A stretch of 64,000 bases of DNA from Gracilimonas sp040882225 (GTDB taxonomy: Bacteria > Bacteroidota > Rhodothermia > Balneolales > Balneolaceae): positions 117,597 to 181,596 of the forward strand of contig JBBEBR010000001.1 of assembly GCA_040882225.1 (NCBI GenBank), written 5' to 3'. Below are positions 41,501 through 49,264 of this stretch, piece after piece. The notes below the pieces were generated by a model. That model was not told the origin of the DNA. It searched no databases and worked only from the letters and a program-made list of their open reading frames with translations. Each line of letters begins with the position of its first letter. The stretch's first letter is position 1. The translations under genes were made by a program, and so were the position numbers.

Positions 41501-44267
41501 TGCCGATCAGGTTCAGGAAGCCATTCATCAGGAAATCCAAGCATCTCTGGAAGGACGGTTTATAAATCAGCCGGGCGGTTTATTTATTCAGAAAACAGAT
41601 AAAATGCCTGAAGAAGATTTAAACCTCATTTTAAGCTATGCACAGGTCGTTTTTCATGGAACACTGCCTTTACTTGCCGGACAAGCTTACGTTCCCAAAA
41701 CAGCTTCTTGGTTAAAAGGTGATTTTGACGCTGAGTTTTTTCCTGCCAAAGAAGCCAAAAACAGCTACCCCCAAACAGAAATGACCGAACCCGATTTATT
41801 GATGGATAATGGCTACGGTGGATTTTCGAAAGATGGGAAAGAGTATCAAATAATTATAAAGCAACTTCCGGAAACGGGTGAGCATGTTTTTCCACCGGCG
41901 CCGTGGGTGAATATTGTTGCGAATCCTCGCCTGGGTTTTATTGCTACCGAGCGAGGAGCCGGTTATACCTGGAGTGAAAACAGCCGCGAGAATAAACTCA
42001 CAACCTGGTCTAATGATCCGGTGAAAGATCCACATTCTGAAGCATTCTACATTCGGGATGAAGAAGAAATGATTTTCTGGTCACCGGCTCCGGGGCCTGT
42101 TTTGGGAAAAGGCACTTATATCACAACGCATGGATTTGGCTACACGCGATATACTCATCATTCCATGGCTTTGGAGCAGGAACTTGTCCAATTTGTGGCG
42201 AGTGATGATCCCGTAAAAATTTCACTCCTGAAAATAAAAAATACCGGCACAGATTCCCGCACGCTTTCGGTGCTGAGATATCAGGATTTAGTGATGGGAG
42301 TAAATCGAAACTTATCGGTAAGGCATATTATCCCGGAAGCAGGCGATGATGGAAAATCCATTTTTGCTCAGAATTTCTACAATGAAGAATTCGCCGGCCG
42401 TGTTTCTTTCGCTGGAATGTTCGCAAATAATGAAGAGAAGCAGCTTTCGAACTCTTTCACAACAAACAGAACCTTTTTCATTGGGCGAAATGGATCCTTA
42501 CAAAATCCCGTCGCATTACGACGCTACAGCAAGCTCGATAATTCCATAAATATTGGGGGTGATGTGTGCGCCGCATTCAATGCGCAGTTTCAAATAAACC
42601 CAGGAGAAGAAATCACCTTTACCATTTTAACGGGAGAAGCGGAAGATAAAGAGGCCGCAGAAGCATTGATTGATCAATATAAAAATGTACAAAAGGCAGA
42701 ATCGGAGCTCGAAGAGGTAAAAACATTCTGGGCCAAAAAACTAAATCGAGTTCAGGTTTCAACACCAGATACATCCATGAACCTGCTGATGAATGGCTGG
42801 CTGATGTATCAAAATATTGCCAGCAGAATGTTTGCCCGCTCCGCATTTTATCAGGCCGGTGGTGCTTTTGGTTTTCGCGATCAGTTGCAGGATTCTATGG
42901 CTACTCTTTATGCAGATCCAAAAATGACGCGTGAACAGATTTTGCTCCATGCATCGAAGCAATTCAAAGAAGGCGATGTTTTGCATTGGTGGCACCCTCC
43001 TACAGGACGGGGAATTCGTTCAAAAATTTCCGACGATCGCCTGTGGCTGCCTTATGTCGCCGATTTCTACATTAAATCAACCGGGGATACTGCCATCCTT
43101 GATGAAAAAGTTTCTTACATCGCCGCCCGGCTGCTGGAACCTCACGAGCACGAAGTGTACCTGGTGCCGGATTTACTTGACGAAAGTGAGAGCTTGTATG
43201 AACATTGTTGCAAAGCCATTGATATTTCCCTTCAGTTTGGGAGGCATGGTTTGCCATTAATTGGCGCCGGCGACTGGAACGACGGGATGAATCAAGTTGG
43301 CATTCATGGAGAGGGTGAAAGCGTCTGGCTCGGATTTTTCATTTATACCATTCTTCAAAAGTTCGAAAGAATTTGCAGAGACAGGGGTGATCATAAACGC
43401 GCATCAACATACAAAGAAACTGCGGAGGCTTTGCACTCGGCGCTTAACAATGAGGGATGGGATGGGGAATGGTATCTTCGAGCTTTTTATGATGATGGAA
43501 CTCCTCTCGGCTCTTCTCAAAATGATGAATGCAAAATTGATGCTATTTCTCAATCTTGGGCGGTAATAACCGGAGTGGCGTCCCCATCACGCAAACTACA
43601 GGTGCTGGATGCCTTAGAAAAAAACCTGGTTCTCGAACAAGAAAACATGATTCGACTGCTGACTCCTCCCTTCGATAAAACAGAGAAAAATCCGGGCTAT
43701 ATAAAAGGGTACATCCCCGGAGTAAGAGAAAACGGGGGACAGTACACTCATGCGGCACTTTGGGCTGTTAAAGCTTTTGCCGAAGCCGGTCTCGGAAATA
43801 AAGCCATGCGCTACGTTCAGATGGTAAATCCAATCAATCATGGGTTAACAAAAGAGGATTTGGCGGTGTACAAAGTAGAGCCTTATGTGATAGCCGCCGA
43901 TGTATATGGTGAGCCGCCACTAACGGGCCGCGGGGGATGGACCTGGTACACGGGTTCCGCCGGTTGGCTGTACAGGGTCATTTTGGAATCAATTCTTGGT
44001 TTCCGGCTTAAGGAGGAAGGAGCTTCGCTTAATCCGGTGATTTCCTCCAACTGGAGCAGCTACACCCTCACCATAACTCTTGATGATGAGCAAACGAAGT
44101 ATGTCATCACAATTGAAAATCCTGATGGCCTGGAGAAAGGCAGGTTAGCAGGAAGCCATGACGGGGAAGAAATCACAACCGACAAAAACGGTTTTCTTAC
44201 TTTCAAAAAAGATGGAAAACTGCATGAGATTGTATTGAAATTGGAGCCATCAAAAAATGATGAGTAG
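35562..44267 (+). CDS. cyclic beta-1,2-glucan synthase-like protein (NdvB/ChvB type)
   Basis: At 2901 residues this matches the size of Brucella and Agrobacterium cyclic glucan synthases. The TTG start at 35562 is chosen. After a helical N-terminus and transmembrane segments (about 405-470), a family-84-type glycosyltransferase domain spans about 480-800. It contains KFVITLDADTKLPPESARNL (about 619), a D-L-I-E-S motif and RNHRWTRGDWQIASW. More TM segments follow at about 815-1010. The Glyco_amylase-like cyclisation domain lies near 1290-1560 (LLSWGGTMFEYLMPLLFMRS). Beta-sandwich and GH94 phosphorylase domains fill the rest, with catalytic GAGDWNDGMNQVG (about 2567) and GRGGWTWYTGSAGWLYR near the end. 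It probably synthesises periplasmic beta-1,2-glucan from UDP-glucose. Confidence 0.9.
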   Translation: MIDRSEVSFNISFLRDSAKDLARSQRYALKKREHSFLEPELVKAKNNLTEAYRVLANMAKSRQEITPAAEWLIDNFYIIQEQIVQVSNDFPREYQRNIPVLTEGELKGLPRVYELVLNLVTHTDNLVNMETLTQYVKSFQGEETLMLGEVWAIPIMARFVLIQQLAEKSQRVLRQKKIQLEVNELIKDISKKDLREPGTITYELTNWLNNHTSTKKDQQYLVELANQFQSAGLLQNEQKRWFAYRFNKYDLSMEEALRIEAKKKSRLQVSIQNAVISLRNVAETDWSEFVEENSIVDQMLRLDPLGIYSEMDQQTRDIYRRTIEQLSRRSNYSEAEIAERVLSLAELNSDSSASENPQYLHDRSFLKQHVGYYLRDEGYKELTRKIAYSKPIKEKIRTRLEQSAVYYLGVITIVGLILLAILWIVTDSISESPITAMAALLISFFPALDFSISIVNRFFAFFLPPRILPKMEDFGNIPTSSRTLVVVPTILTSPQDVKRQLENLEIRSLANPDSSLQFALLSDFSDANQEHLETDEAILEQAQTSISEMNGKYDSEYGHKFFVLHRERQWNASEQKWMGWERKRGKIEELNKLIYNPENETTYKYIAGDFLKSMAMQPLKFVITLDADTKLPPESARNLVRTASHPLNRAWYDPAKKRITKGYGIIQPRISIAPESALKTWFSKIFSGNVGLDPYSTAVSDIYQDLNGEAVFTGKGIYDVEAFHKVMENRLPENRILSHDLIESTYLRTGLATDMELFDDYPTTYTSYSKRNHRWTRGDWQIASWILPRVPEKDGAVKNPINLSSKWKVLDNLRRSLNPFFLCLFFLLGWFWLPGSAWIWTLAGVGILAFPIYMSLSTDIVNRPGRVKWRLYLDKVRTNLKINSMQVLSTLIILPHQAAVNLDAIFRTLWRVYFSRKQLLEWVTASQAERTSSNSMTAYFILSAGSVFLAASTLVIAFILGISELWIVIPFSLAWLSAPYYTWFISQPFKQEKRAYSRVEEKRMRVYARRIWFYFERFVTEEHHWLAPDNYQEDPPLEIAARTSPTNIGLALVSTHIAYKRGYLSFGELLSRLENTLRTLEKLECYKGHFYNWYDTRTCKVMHPSYISTVDSGNLLAGFIVIKEAIKKELSSEEIDTHFFAGLEDTLRAIQGIFEDYQKSGVLSTEDSNSILGYTKFMLARVEDMSSKNLTENLELLEQLKEDAELLSATELESLNTKLSARKIKHLLFWLSRPQALIEKAIEEWTLLQAMGEVYGSYPLQELSSQKMPGKAATESLKTIKKWSKQCRYIIDKCEQFTENMDFTFLYIKKRGLFTIGFNVEKSQADKSTYDLLASEARIASYISIAKGEIPAEHWFRLSRRLTSLDRNEILLSWGGTMFEYLMPLLFMRSFPNTLLNNTYESIIRWQRNYGLSRKKPWGFSESAYNFLNIDLQYQYRSFGAPGLGLKRGLAEEYVVAPYASMLSLMVDVNAGLENLQTIEEIGGLGIMGFYDAIDFTPSHLKNDEAYAVVKNYMVHHHGMSLMAIENILSDWSIHKYFHSDQQIKSCDLLLQERIPRGVPIKEPHPIDVELEPGDQQTTEHVVDHSGINKLDASPPRGQLISNGSYTTYITTAGTGWSYFNETALTSRNPDSTTDPLGFFFYVKDVDSGMYWSATHQPVKRKPDRYDTWFHNEKMVTSRVDNWIETTVEVCVSPDHSMEFRKLTLTNYSSEKRTIELTSYAEVVLNQQRDHDSHPAFSKLFVQTEYLPEHHAIVVKRRPRGENEKPQWLVHSIAGLDTSHLIEPIQFETDRAQFIGRGRSLENPQAMDQGNRLTGSLGNVLDPVVSLRKVIILEPGEETQLTFSLARAESMEEAEQLANLYDTPNAIDRVFDLAAVYSRVELDHIGISSKEAHYFQKLASYLLYSDGAYRADVGVLAKNRKKQPGLWPYGISGDLPLLVFRIKDVDEMIGIKKILRAHAFWRFKELKVEILFLNDHPPSYADQVQEAIHQEIQASLEGRFINQPGGLFIQKTDKMPEEDLNLILSYAQVVFHGTLPLLAGQAYVPKTASWLKGDFDAEFFPAKEAKNSYPQTEMTEPDLLMDNGYGGFSKDGKEYQIIIKQLPETGEHVFPPAPWVNIVANPRLGFIATERGAGYTWSENSRENKLTTWSNDPVKDPHSEAFYIRDEEEMIFWSPAPGPVLGKGTYITTHGFGYTRYTHHSMALEQELVQFVASDDPVKISLLKIKNTGTDSRTLSVLRYQDLVMGVNRNLSVRHIIPEAGDDGKSIFAQNFYNEEFAGRVSFAGMFANNEEKQLSNSFTTNRTFFIGRNGSLQNPVALRRYSKLDNSINIGGDVCAAFNAQFQINPGEEITFTILTGEAEDKEAAEALIDQYKNVQKAESELEEVKTFWAKKLNRVQVSTPDTSMNLLMNGWLMYQNIASRMFARSAFYQAGGAFGFRDQLQDSMATLYADPKMTREQILLHASKQFKEGDVLHWWHPPTGRGIRSKISDDRLWLPYVADFYIKSTGDTAILDEKVSYIAARLLEPHEHEVYLVPDLLDESESLYEHCCKAIDISLQFGRHGLPLIGAGDWNDGMNQVGIHGEGESVWLGFFIYTILQKFERICRDRGDHKRASTYKETAEALHSALNNEGWDGEWYLRAFYDDGTPLGSSQNDECKIDAISQSWAVITGVASPSRKLQVLDALEKNLVLEQENMIRLLTPPFDKTEKNPGYIKGYIPGVRENGGQYTHAALWAVKAFAEAGLGNKAMRYVQMVNPINHGLTKEDLAVYKVEPYVIAADVYGEPPLTGRGGWTWYTGSAGWLYRVILESILGFRLKEEGASLNPVISSNWSSYTLTITLDDEQTKYVITIENPDGLEKGRLAGSHDGEEITTDKNGFLTFKKDGKLHEIVLKLEPSKNDE

Positions 44268-44371
44268 CTTTTAGACAGGATGAGATTTCAAAGCACAGAC
44301 TTTTACTTGAATGGCACAGCGGATTAATTATATTCCCACGTTCGCGAAAATTTCACCACAAAACTAAAGCA

Positions 44372-46711
44372 ATGAATTTGATAGCAAACTCACCTACCTC
44401 TAATTTCAGAACGGGGTTCTTTGTAGCCTTAATGATATGCATTTTGACGCCCGCATTTGTCCTCGCTCAGGAGCAAGTAACTGCCGATGACTATGCCCGC
44501 GCCGAAAGTATGCTCGGAGCTAACACCGGTTCCCTAATTTATAACGTGCTTTCTGGAAGTACCTGGCTGGATGATGGCCGCCTGGTTTATCGGAATTCAA
44601 TTTCCGGCGGCGCTGAATTTATTATTGCCGACCCGCAGTCGGGAAATAAAGAACCGGCTTTCGATCATGAAAGGTTGGCTGAAGGATTGTCAGAGGCGAC
44701 GGGAGATAATTTTGAAGCTCTGATGTTGCCATTTCGAAGTTTTGATTTCAGAGGCAACGGTAATTCCATCACTTTTACCATCAGAGATAAAACATACGAG
44801 TGTAGTTTGAATGCTTATTCCTGCAACACTACAGAAGGTGCCGGCGCTTCCACTAACTGGAACGAGTCTCTCTCTCCTGATGGGAAAAAAGCCGCATATA
44901 TTGAAGATTATAATTTATGGCTGCGTGACCTGGAAACCGGTGAAACCACTCAGTTAACCACTGATGGACAGGAAGATTTTGGCTATGCAACTAATAATGC
45001 CGGCTGGACAAAACGAGACAGCCCGGTGTTGCTTTGGTCTCCCGATTCAAAAAGAATTGCTACGTTTCAGCATGATGCGAGAGGAACCGGAGACATGTAT
45101 TTGGTGTCGACAGCGGTTGGGCATTCTGAGCTCGAGCAGTGGAAATATCCTCTGCCTGGCGACAGCCTGATTTTCAGAATTGAGCGTGTGGTTATTAATC
45201 TTGAGCCGCAACCCGAAGTGGTTCGGTTGAAAATGGAGCCGGATGCTCATCGGTCAACCATCACGGATCATATTGCTGGCAGAGGCGGGCAGTTTTTGGA
45301 TGTTGAATGGAGTGCAGATTCCGAAGAACTGGCTTTTGTGTCGGTATCAAGAGATCATCAAAACGCGCATCTTAAGATGGCAGATCCCGAAACCGGCGAA
45401 GTACGATCCGTGCTTGAAGAAACTCAGGAAACGTATTTTGAATCCGGCAACCGGTCTATAAACTGGCGGGTGCTGAATGAAACCGATGAGGTTATCTGGT
45501 TTTCTGAGCGGGATGATTGGGGACATCTTTACCTCTACGATTTGAATACCGGGAAACTCAAAAATAGAATTACCAGCGGCGATTGGCGGGTGCTGGATAT
45601 CGTGAAACTGGATACCGAAAATGGAAAAATCTATTTTTCAGGTTCTGGAATTGAGGAAGGCAATCCCTACTATCATTACTATTACAGTGTTGATATGGAC
45701 GGGAGAAACTTGAAGTTGCTCACTCCCGGCCGTGCAAACCATTCGGTTGATTTTTCAAACACCGGCAACTATTTGATAGATACTTATTCCACGCCCGATA
45801 CTCCTCCGGTTTCTGTAATCCGCGACCTGGAAGGGAAAGAAATTATGAAACTGGAGCAGGCAGATATATCCGCGTTAAGAGCGCATGGCTGGCAGCCTCC
45901 CAAAGAATTCCGTGTAAAAGCCCGAGACGGAGAGACCGATCTTTATGGTTTGATGTACACTCCAACAAACTTCGATGCCTCTAAATCTTACCCAATTTTA
46001 AATTATCTTTATCCCGGGCCGCAGTCGGGAAGTGTGGGCAGCCGCTCATTCAATGCCGCCCGTTCTGACAAACAGGCTGTAGCCGAACTTGGTTTTGTTG
46101 TGGTTGAAGTGGATGCGATGGGAACTCCGGGAAGATCAAAATCTTTCCACGACATTTATTACGGAAACATGGGTGACAACGGACTTCCTGATCAAATAAC
46201 TACTATCGAACAGTTAGCGGAGCAAAACAAATGGATGGATATTGACCGGGTTGGGATCTGGGGACATTCAGGCGGTGGATTTGCCTCAACACGTGCTATA
46301 CTCGCTTATCCTGATTTCTACAAAGTAGCCGTTTCAGGAGCCGGAAATCATGACAACAGAAATTATTCTGATGCCTGGGGCGAAAAGTGGCAAGGTTTAC
46401 TGGAAGAAGGTGAAGGAGAATCGACCAATTATGATAATCAGGCCAATCAGCTACTTGCCAAAAACCTGAAGGGTAAACTGTTGCTTGCTCACGGAACTTT
46501 GGACGGGAATGTGCCTCCTTACAACACCTATTTAGTAGTAAACGCGCTCATCGAAGCTAATAAAGATTTCGATCTGATTATGTTTCCGAATGCGCGTCAT
46601 GGTTTTGGGAACAGCCGCTATATGCTTCGAAACCGCTGGGACTATTTCGTTCGTCATCTGAAGAATACGGAACCACCAAAAGAGTATACTTTCGGTAAAA
46701 ATATCAGGTAA
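44372..46711 (+). CDS. S9B family dipeptidyl peptidase IV-like
   Basis: The 779-residue exported serine peptidase has a signal peptide covering about 1-33 (FFVALMICILTPAFVLAQ). The N-terminal DPP-IV beta-propeller (about 60-520) includes SLSPDGKKAAYIEDYNLWLR and VEWSADSEELAFVSVSRDH. The C-terminal alpha/beta hydrolase has nucleophile Ser633 in IWGHSGGGFAS, Asp about 709 in HGTLDGNVPPYN, and His about 742 in NARHGFG. It removes X-Pro dipeptides in characterised relatives. It follows the glucan synthase gene by 104 bp and is closed by a terminator. It fits a peptide-scavenging lifestyle along with the M1, M14 and M36-like enzymes here. Confidence 0.93.
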   Translation: MNLIANSPTSNFRTGFFVALMICILTPAFVLAQEQVTADDYARAESMLGANTGSLIYNVLSGSTWLDDGRLVYRNSISGGAEFIIADPQSGNKEPAFDHERLAEGLSEATGDNFEALMLPFRSFDFRGNGNSITFTIRDKTYECSLNAYSCNTTEGAGASTNWNESLSPDGKKAAYIEDYNLWLRDLETGETTQLTTDGQEDFGYATNNAGWTKRDSPVLLWSPDSKRIATFQHDARGTGDMYLVSTAVGHSELEQWKYPLPGDSLIFRIERVVINLEPQPEVVRLKMEPDAHRSTITDHIAGRGGQFLDVEWSADSEELAFVSVSRDHQNAHLKMADPETGEVRSVLEETQETYFESGNRSINWRVLNETDEVIWFSERDDWGHLYLYDLNTGKLKNRITSGDWRVLDIVKLDTENGKIYFSGSGIEEGNPYYHYYYSVDMDGRNLKLLTPGRANHSVDFSNTGNYLIDTYSTPDTPPVSVIRDLEGKEIMKLEQADISALRAHGWQPPKEFRVKARDGETDLYGLMYTPTNFDASKSYPILNYLYPGPQSGSVGSRSFNAARSDKQAVAELGFVVVEVDAMGTPGRSKSFHDIYYGNMGDNGLPDQITTIEQLAEQNKWMDIDRVGIWGHSGGGFASTRAILAYPDFYKVAVSGAGNHDNRNYSDAWGEKWQGLLEEGEGESTNYDNQANQLLAKNLKGKLLLAHGTLDGNVPPYNTYLVVNALIEANKDFDLIMFPNARHGFGNSRYMLRNRWDYFVRHLKNTEPPKEYTFGKNIR

Positions 46712-46718
46712 AAAGATT

Positions 46719-46748
46719 GGGTGCTTTAAAGGCACCCATCCTTTTCTT
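46719..46748 (+). terminator. rho-independent terminator after the S9 peptidase
   Basis: GGGTGC (46719-46724), loop TTTAAAG, GCACCC (46732-46737), then a T-rich stretch ATCCTTTTCTTG. It starts 8 bp after the stop codon. Confidence 0.75.
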
Positions 46749-46798
46749 GTTAGAGGAATTTGATTAGAATTCATAGCTTATTTCTCACAGATTATTTT

Positions 46799-46806
46799 TA
46801 ACTTTG
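46799..46806 (+). promoter_or_regulatory. possible metK -7 promoter box
   Basis: TAACTTTG matches the Bacteroidota sigma-A -7 consensus TAnnTTTG, 57 bp upstream of the metK ATG. No convincing TTG -33 box was found about 19 bp further upstream, so this is tentative. Confidence 0.35.
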
Positions 46807-46862
46807 CGGCCTTTGTATGCCCAATTTCCTAACCGAAAGCACCTCATTAAGAATATTAGATA

Positions 46863-47987
46863 ATGAAAAACCTGTTTACCTCCGAGTCTGTTTCAGAAGG
46901 CCATCCCGATAAAGTTGCAGATCAAATCTCAGACGCTATTTTAGATGCCCTCCTTAAAGATGATCCTCAATCGCGTGTTGCAGTCGAAACGCTCGTAACA
47001 ACCGGACTCGCAGTAGTCTCCGGCGAAGTTACTACCGACGCTTACGTTGATGTGCAGGAAGTTGTACGCAAAGTAATTCGGGAGATTGGCTACACAAAAC
47101 CAACTTATCGCTTCGATTCTGAAAGCTGTGGCGTTCTGTCTACCATCCATACACAAAGCCCGGATATTGCGCAGGGCGTGGATAGAAACGGAGCCGGTGA
47201 TCAGGGAATGATGTTTGGCTACGCTACCCGCGAAACGCCCGAACTTATGCCGATGCCGCTTCAGTTCTCTCATAATTTACTGAAGGAATTAGCTCGCATT
47301 CGTAAAGCAACGGATTTAATGCCATACCTCGGCCCCGACAGTAAAAGTCAGATTACCATTGAGTATGATGAAAGTGGAAAGCCAGGGCGAATTCATACCA
47401 TCGTACTTTCCACTCAGCATGATGAAGGTGTGGAACAGGAGCAAATAAAGGCTGATATCAAAAAACATCTGATTGCCGAAATACTTCCTTCAAATCTTCT
47501 TGATGACCAAACAATTTATCACGTTAATCCAACAGGAAAGTTCGTAATTGGCGGCCCTCACGGAGATACGGGATTGACAGGACGCAAAATAATTGTAGAT
47601 ACTTATGGCGGATTTGGCGCACATGGCGGAGGCGCTTTTTCAGGAAAAGACCCATCTAAAGTTGATCGCAGTGCAGCCTATGCCGCCCGGCATATCGCGA
47701 AGAATGTTGTTGCCGCAGAACTGGCTGAAGAATGCCTGGTTCAGTTAGCATACGCGATTGGAGTTCCCGAGCCGGTTTCTATAAATGTTCGCACCTATGG
47801 AGCTGGCAAGATAAGCGACGCCGAATTAGCTGATAAAATCCAAAAAACCTTCGATTGCACGCCACAGGCGATTATAAAACGGTTCGATTTAAAACGGCCG
47901 ATCTACCAGAAAACCGCAGCTTACGGGCATTTCGGAAGAGAGGAATTCCCCTGGGAGAAGTTAGATTTTGTAGACAAGCTGGTTTAA
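46863..47987 (+). CDS. metK: S-adenosylmethionine synthetase
   Basis: MetK condenses methionine and ATP into S-adenosylmethionine, the methyl donor for TrmD and radical donor for LipA elsewhere in this window. The 374-residue protein shows LFTSESVSEGHPDKVADQIS, the hexapeptide GAGDQG in GAGDQGMMFGYA, HGDTGLTGRKIIVDTYGG and GGGAFSGKDPSKVDRSAAYA. It is slightly shorter than the E. coli enzyme (384). The ATG at 46863 directly precedes KNLFTSESVSEGHP. No SAM riboswitch was recognised in the 150-bp upstream region. Confidence 0.98.
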   Translation: MKNLFTSESVSEGHPDKVADQISDAILDALLKDDPQSRVAVETLVTTGLAVVSGEVTTDAYVDVQEVVRKVIREIGYTKPTYRFDSESCGVLSTIHTQSPDIAQGVDRNGAGDQGMMFGYATRETPELMPMPLQFSHNLLKELARIRKATDLMPYLGPDSKSQITIEYDESGKPGRIHTIVLSTQHDEGVEQEQIKADIKKHLIAEILPSNLLDDQTIYHVNPTGKFVIGGPHGDTGLTGRKIIVDTYGGFGAHGGGAFSGKDPSKVDRSAAYAARHIAKNVVAAELAEECLVQLAYAIGVPEPVSINVRTYGAGKISDAELADKIQKTFDCTPQAIIKRFDLKRPIYQKTAAYGHFGREEFPWEKLDFVDKLV

Positions 47988-48054
47988 TTTTGGGTTGATT
48001 TCCCTGTGGGTTGAGGTGAATTCCTTCCTTGAGAAATCCAATCACCCCCAAAAG

Positions 48055-49206
48055 CTAACGGCCTTCTTTTATCGCATCCGCCACTCTACCGGGAACGCGC
48101 TTATCGAAAGGACTCGGAATAATCATGTCTGCGGTAACATCTTCTACACAATCGGCGATTGCTTTTGCGGCGGTAATGTACATTTTAGTAGTAAGATTGC
48201 TTATGCGGGCGTCTAAAGCACCACGGAATAAGCCCGGAAACACTAATACATTATTTAGCTGGTTGGGATAATCAGAGCGACCTGTAGCGATTATGGCGGC
48301 TCCGGCTTCTTTTGCTTCCTGCGGCATAATTTCTGGAACGGGATTAGCCATTGCGAAGATCATTGGATCTTTATTCATGGTTCTCACCATATCTTTGGTA
48401 AGCACTCCCGGAACAGATACTCCAATAAAAGCATCCGCGCCAGAAACCGCATCGGCTAAATTTCCTTTCCGCTGATTTTTATTGGTAATTTTTACCATTT
48501 CTTCTTTAGTGGCGTTCAAATCTGTACGGCCTTTGTGAAGAATACCCCTGCTGTCGCACATTATTACATCCCGAACACCGGCTTCAAAAAGCAGGTTCAC
48601 AATAGCCACTCCGGCAGCTCCCGCGCCATTCACCACTACAAATAAATCCTCCAGCTTTTTCCCGGTCAGTTTCATGGCGTTATACATTCCCGCTAAGGTA
48701 ACGATGGCTGTTCCATGCTGATCATCATGAAAAACCGGAATTGATAATTCTTCCTTTAACCTTCGCTCTATTTCAAAACATCGCGGAGCGGAAATGTCCT
48801 CAAGATTGATTCCTCCAAAACCTGGTGCTATCAGTTTTACCGTTTTGATAATTTCCTCGGTGTCTTTGGTATCTAACACAATCGGAATGGCATCCACACC
48901 GGCGAATTTTTTGAATAAAACCGCTTTGCCTTCCATTACGGGAAGGGAAGCTTCCGGCCCGATGTCTCCAAGGCCTAACACCGCTGTGCCATCACTTACT
49001 ACCGCAACAAGATTACCTTTTGAGGTATATTCGTAGGCTTTTTCCTTATCAGCGGCTATTTCTTCGCAGGGTTTTGCGACGCCGGGAGTATAAGCGATGC
49101 TGAGATCGTCTTTAGTTTCCAGAGGCATTTTGGATTCGATGGAAATTTTACCCCGTGCTTTTTTGTGGGCTTCAATCGAAAGGGCTGCGTAATCTTTTTT
49201 GGGCAT
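48055..49206 (-). CDS. NAD(P)-dependent malic enzyme
   Basis: The 383-residue malic enzyme oxidatively decarboxylates malate to pyruvate. Family segments are LSIAYTPGVAKPCEEIAADK, GDIGPEASLPVMEGKAVLFK, the metal and substrate region INLEDISAPRCFEIERRL, and VFHDDQHGTAIVTLAGMYNA. The Rossmann motif VVNGAGAAGVAIVNLL follows. It corresponds to the malic-enzyme half only. The phosphotransacetylase-like C-terminal domain of MaeB proteins (about 750 residues in total) is absent. Cofactor preference is not decidable here. It is convergent with metK, with 67 bp between. Confidence 0.93.
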   Translation of the reverse strand: MPKKDYAALSIEAHKKARGKISIESKMPLETKDDLSIAYTPGVAKPCEEIAADKEKAYEYTSKGNLVAVVSDGTAVLGLGDIGPEASLPVMEGKAVLFKKFAGVDAIPIVLDTKDTEEIIKTVKLIAPGFGGINLEDISAPRCFEIERRLKEELSIPVFHDDQHGTAIVTLAGMYNAMKLTGKKLEDLFVVVNGAGAAGVAIVNLLFEAGVRDVIMCDSRGILHKGRTDLNATKEEMVKITNKNQRKGNLADAVSGADAFIGVSVPGVLTKDMVRTMNKDPMIFAMANPVPEIMPQEAKEAGAAIIATGRSDYPNQLNNVLVFPGLFRGALDARISNLTTKMYITAAKAIADCVEDVTADMIIPSPFDKRVPGRVADAIKEGR

Positions 49207-49216
49207 AAATCTTTTT

Positions 49217-49257
49217 CAAATAAAAAAGGGAGCCGCGTTTTGTGCAGCACCCTTTCT
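49217..49257 (-). terminator. probable terminator after the M1 peptidase gene
   Basis: Read on the minus strand, GGGTGCTGC and GCGGCTCCC form an imperfect hairpin around a 7-base loop, followed by TTTTTTATTTG. It lies between the M1 stop and the malic enzyme start. Confidence 0.55.
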
Positions 49258-49264
49258 TTGGTTT

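Noticed and set aside
46712..46862. SAM riboswitch before metK
   Set aside because: No conserved SAM-riboswitch core was recognised. The only structure seen is the terminator of the preceding gene.
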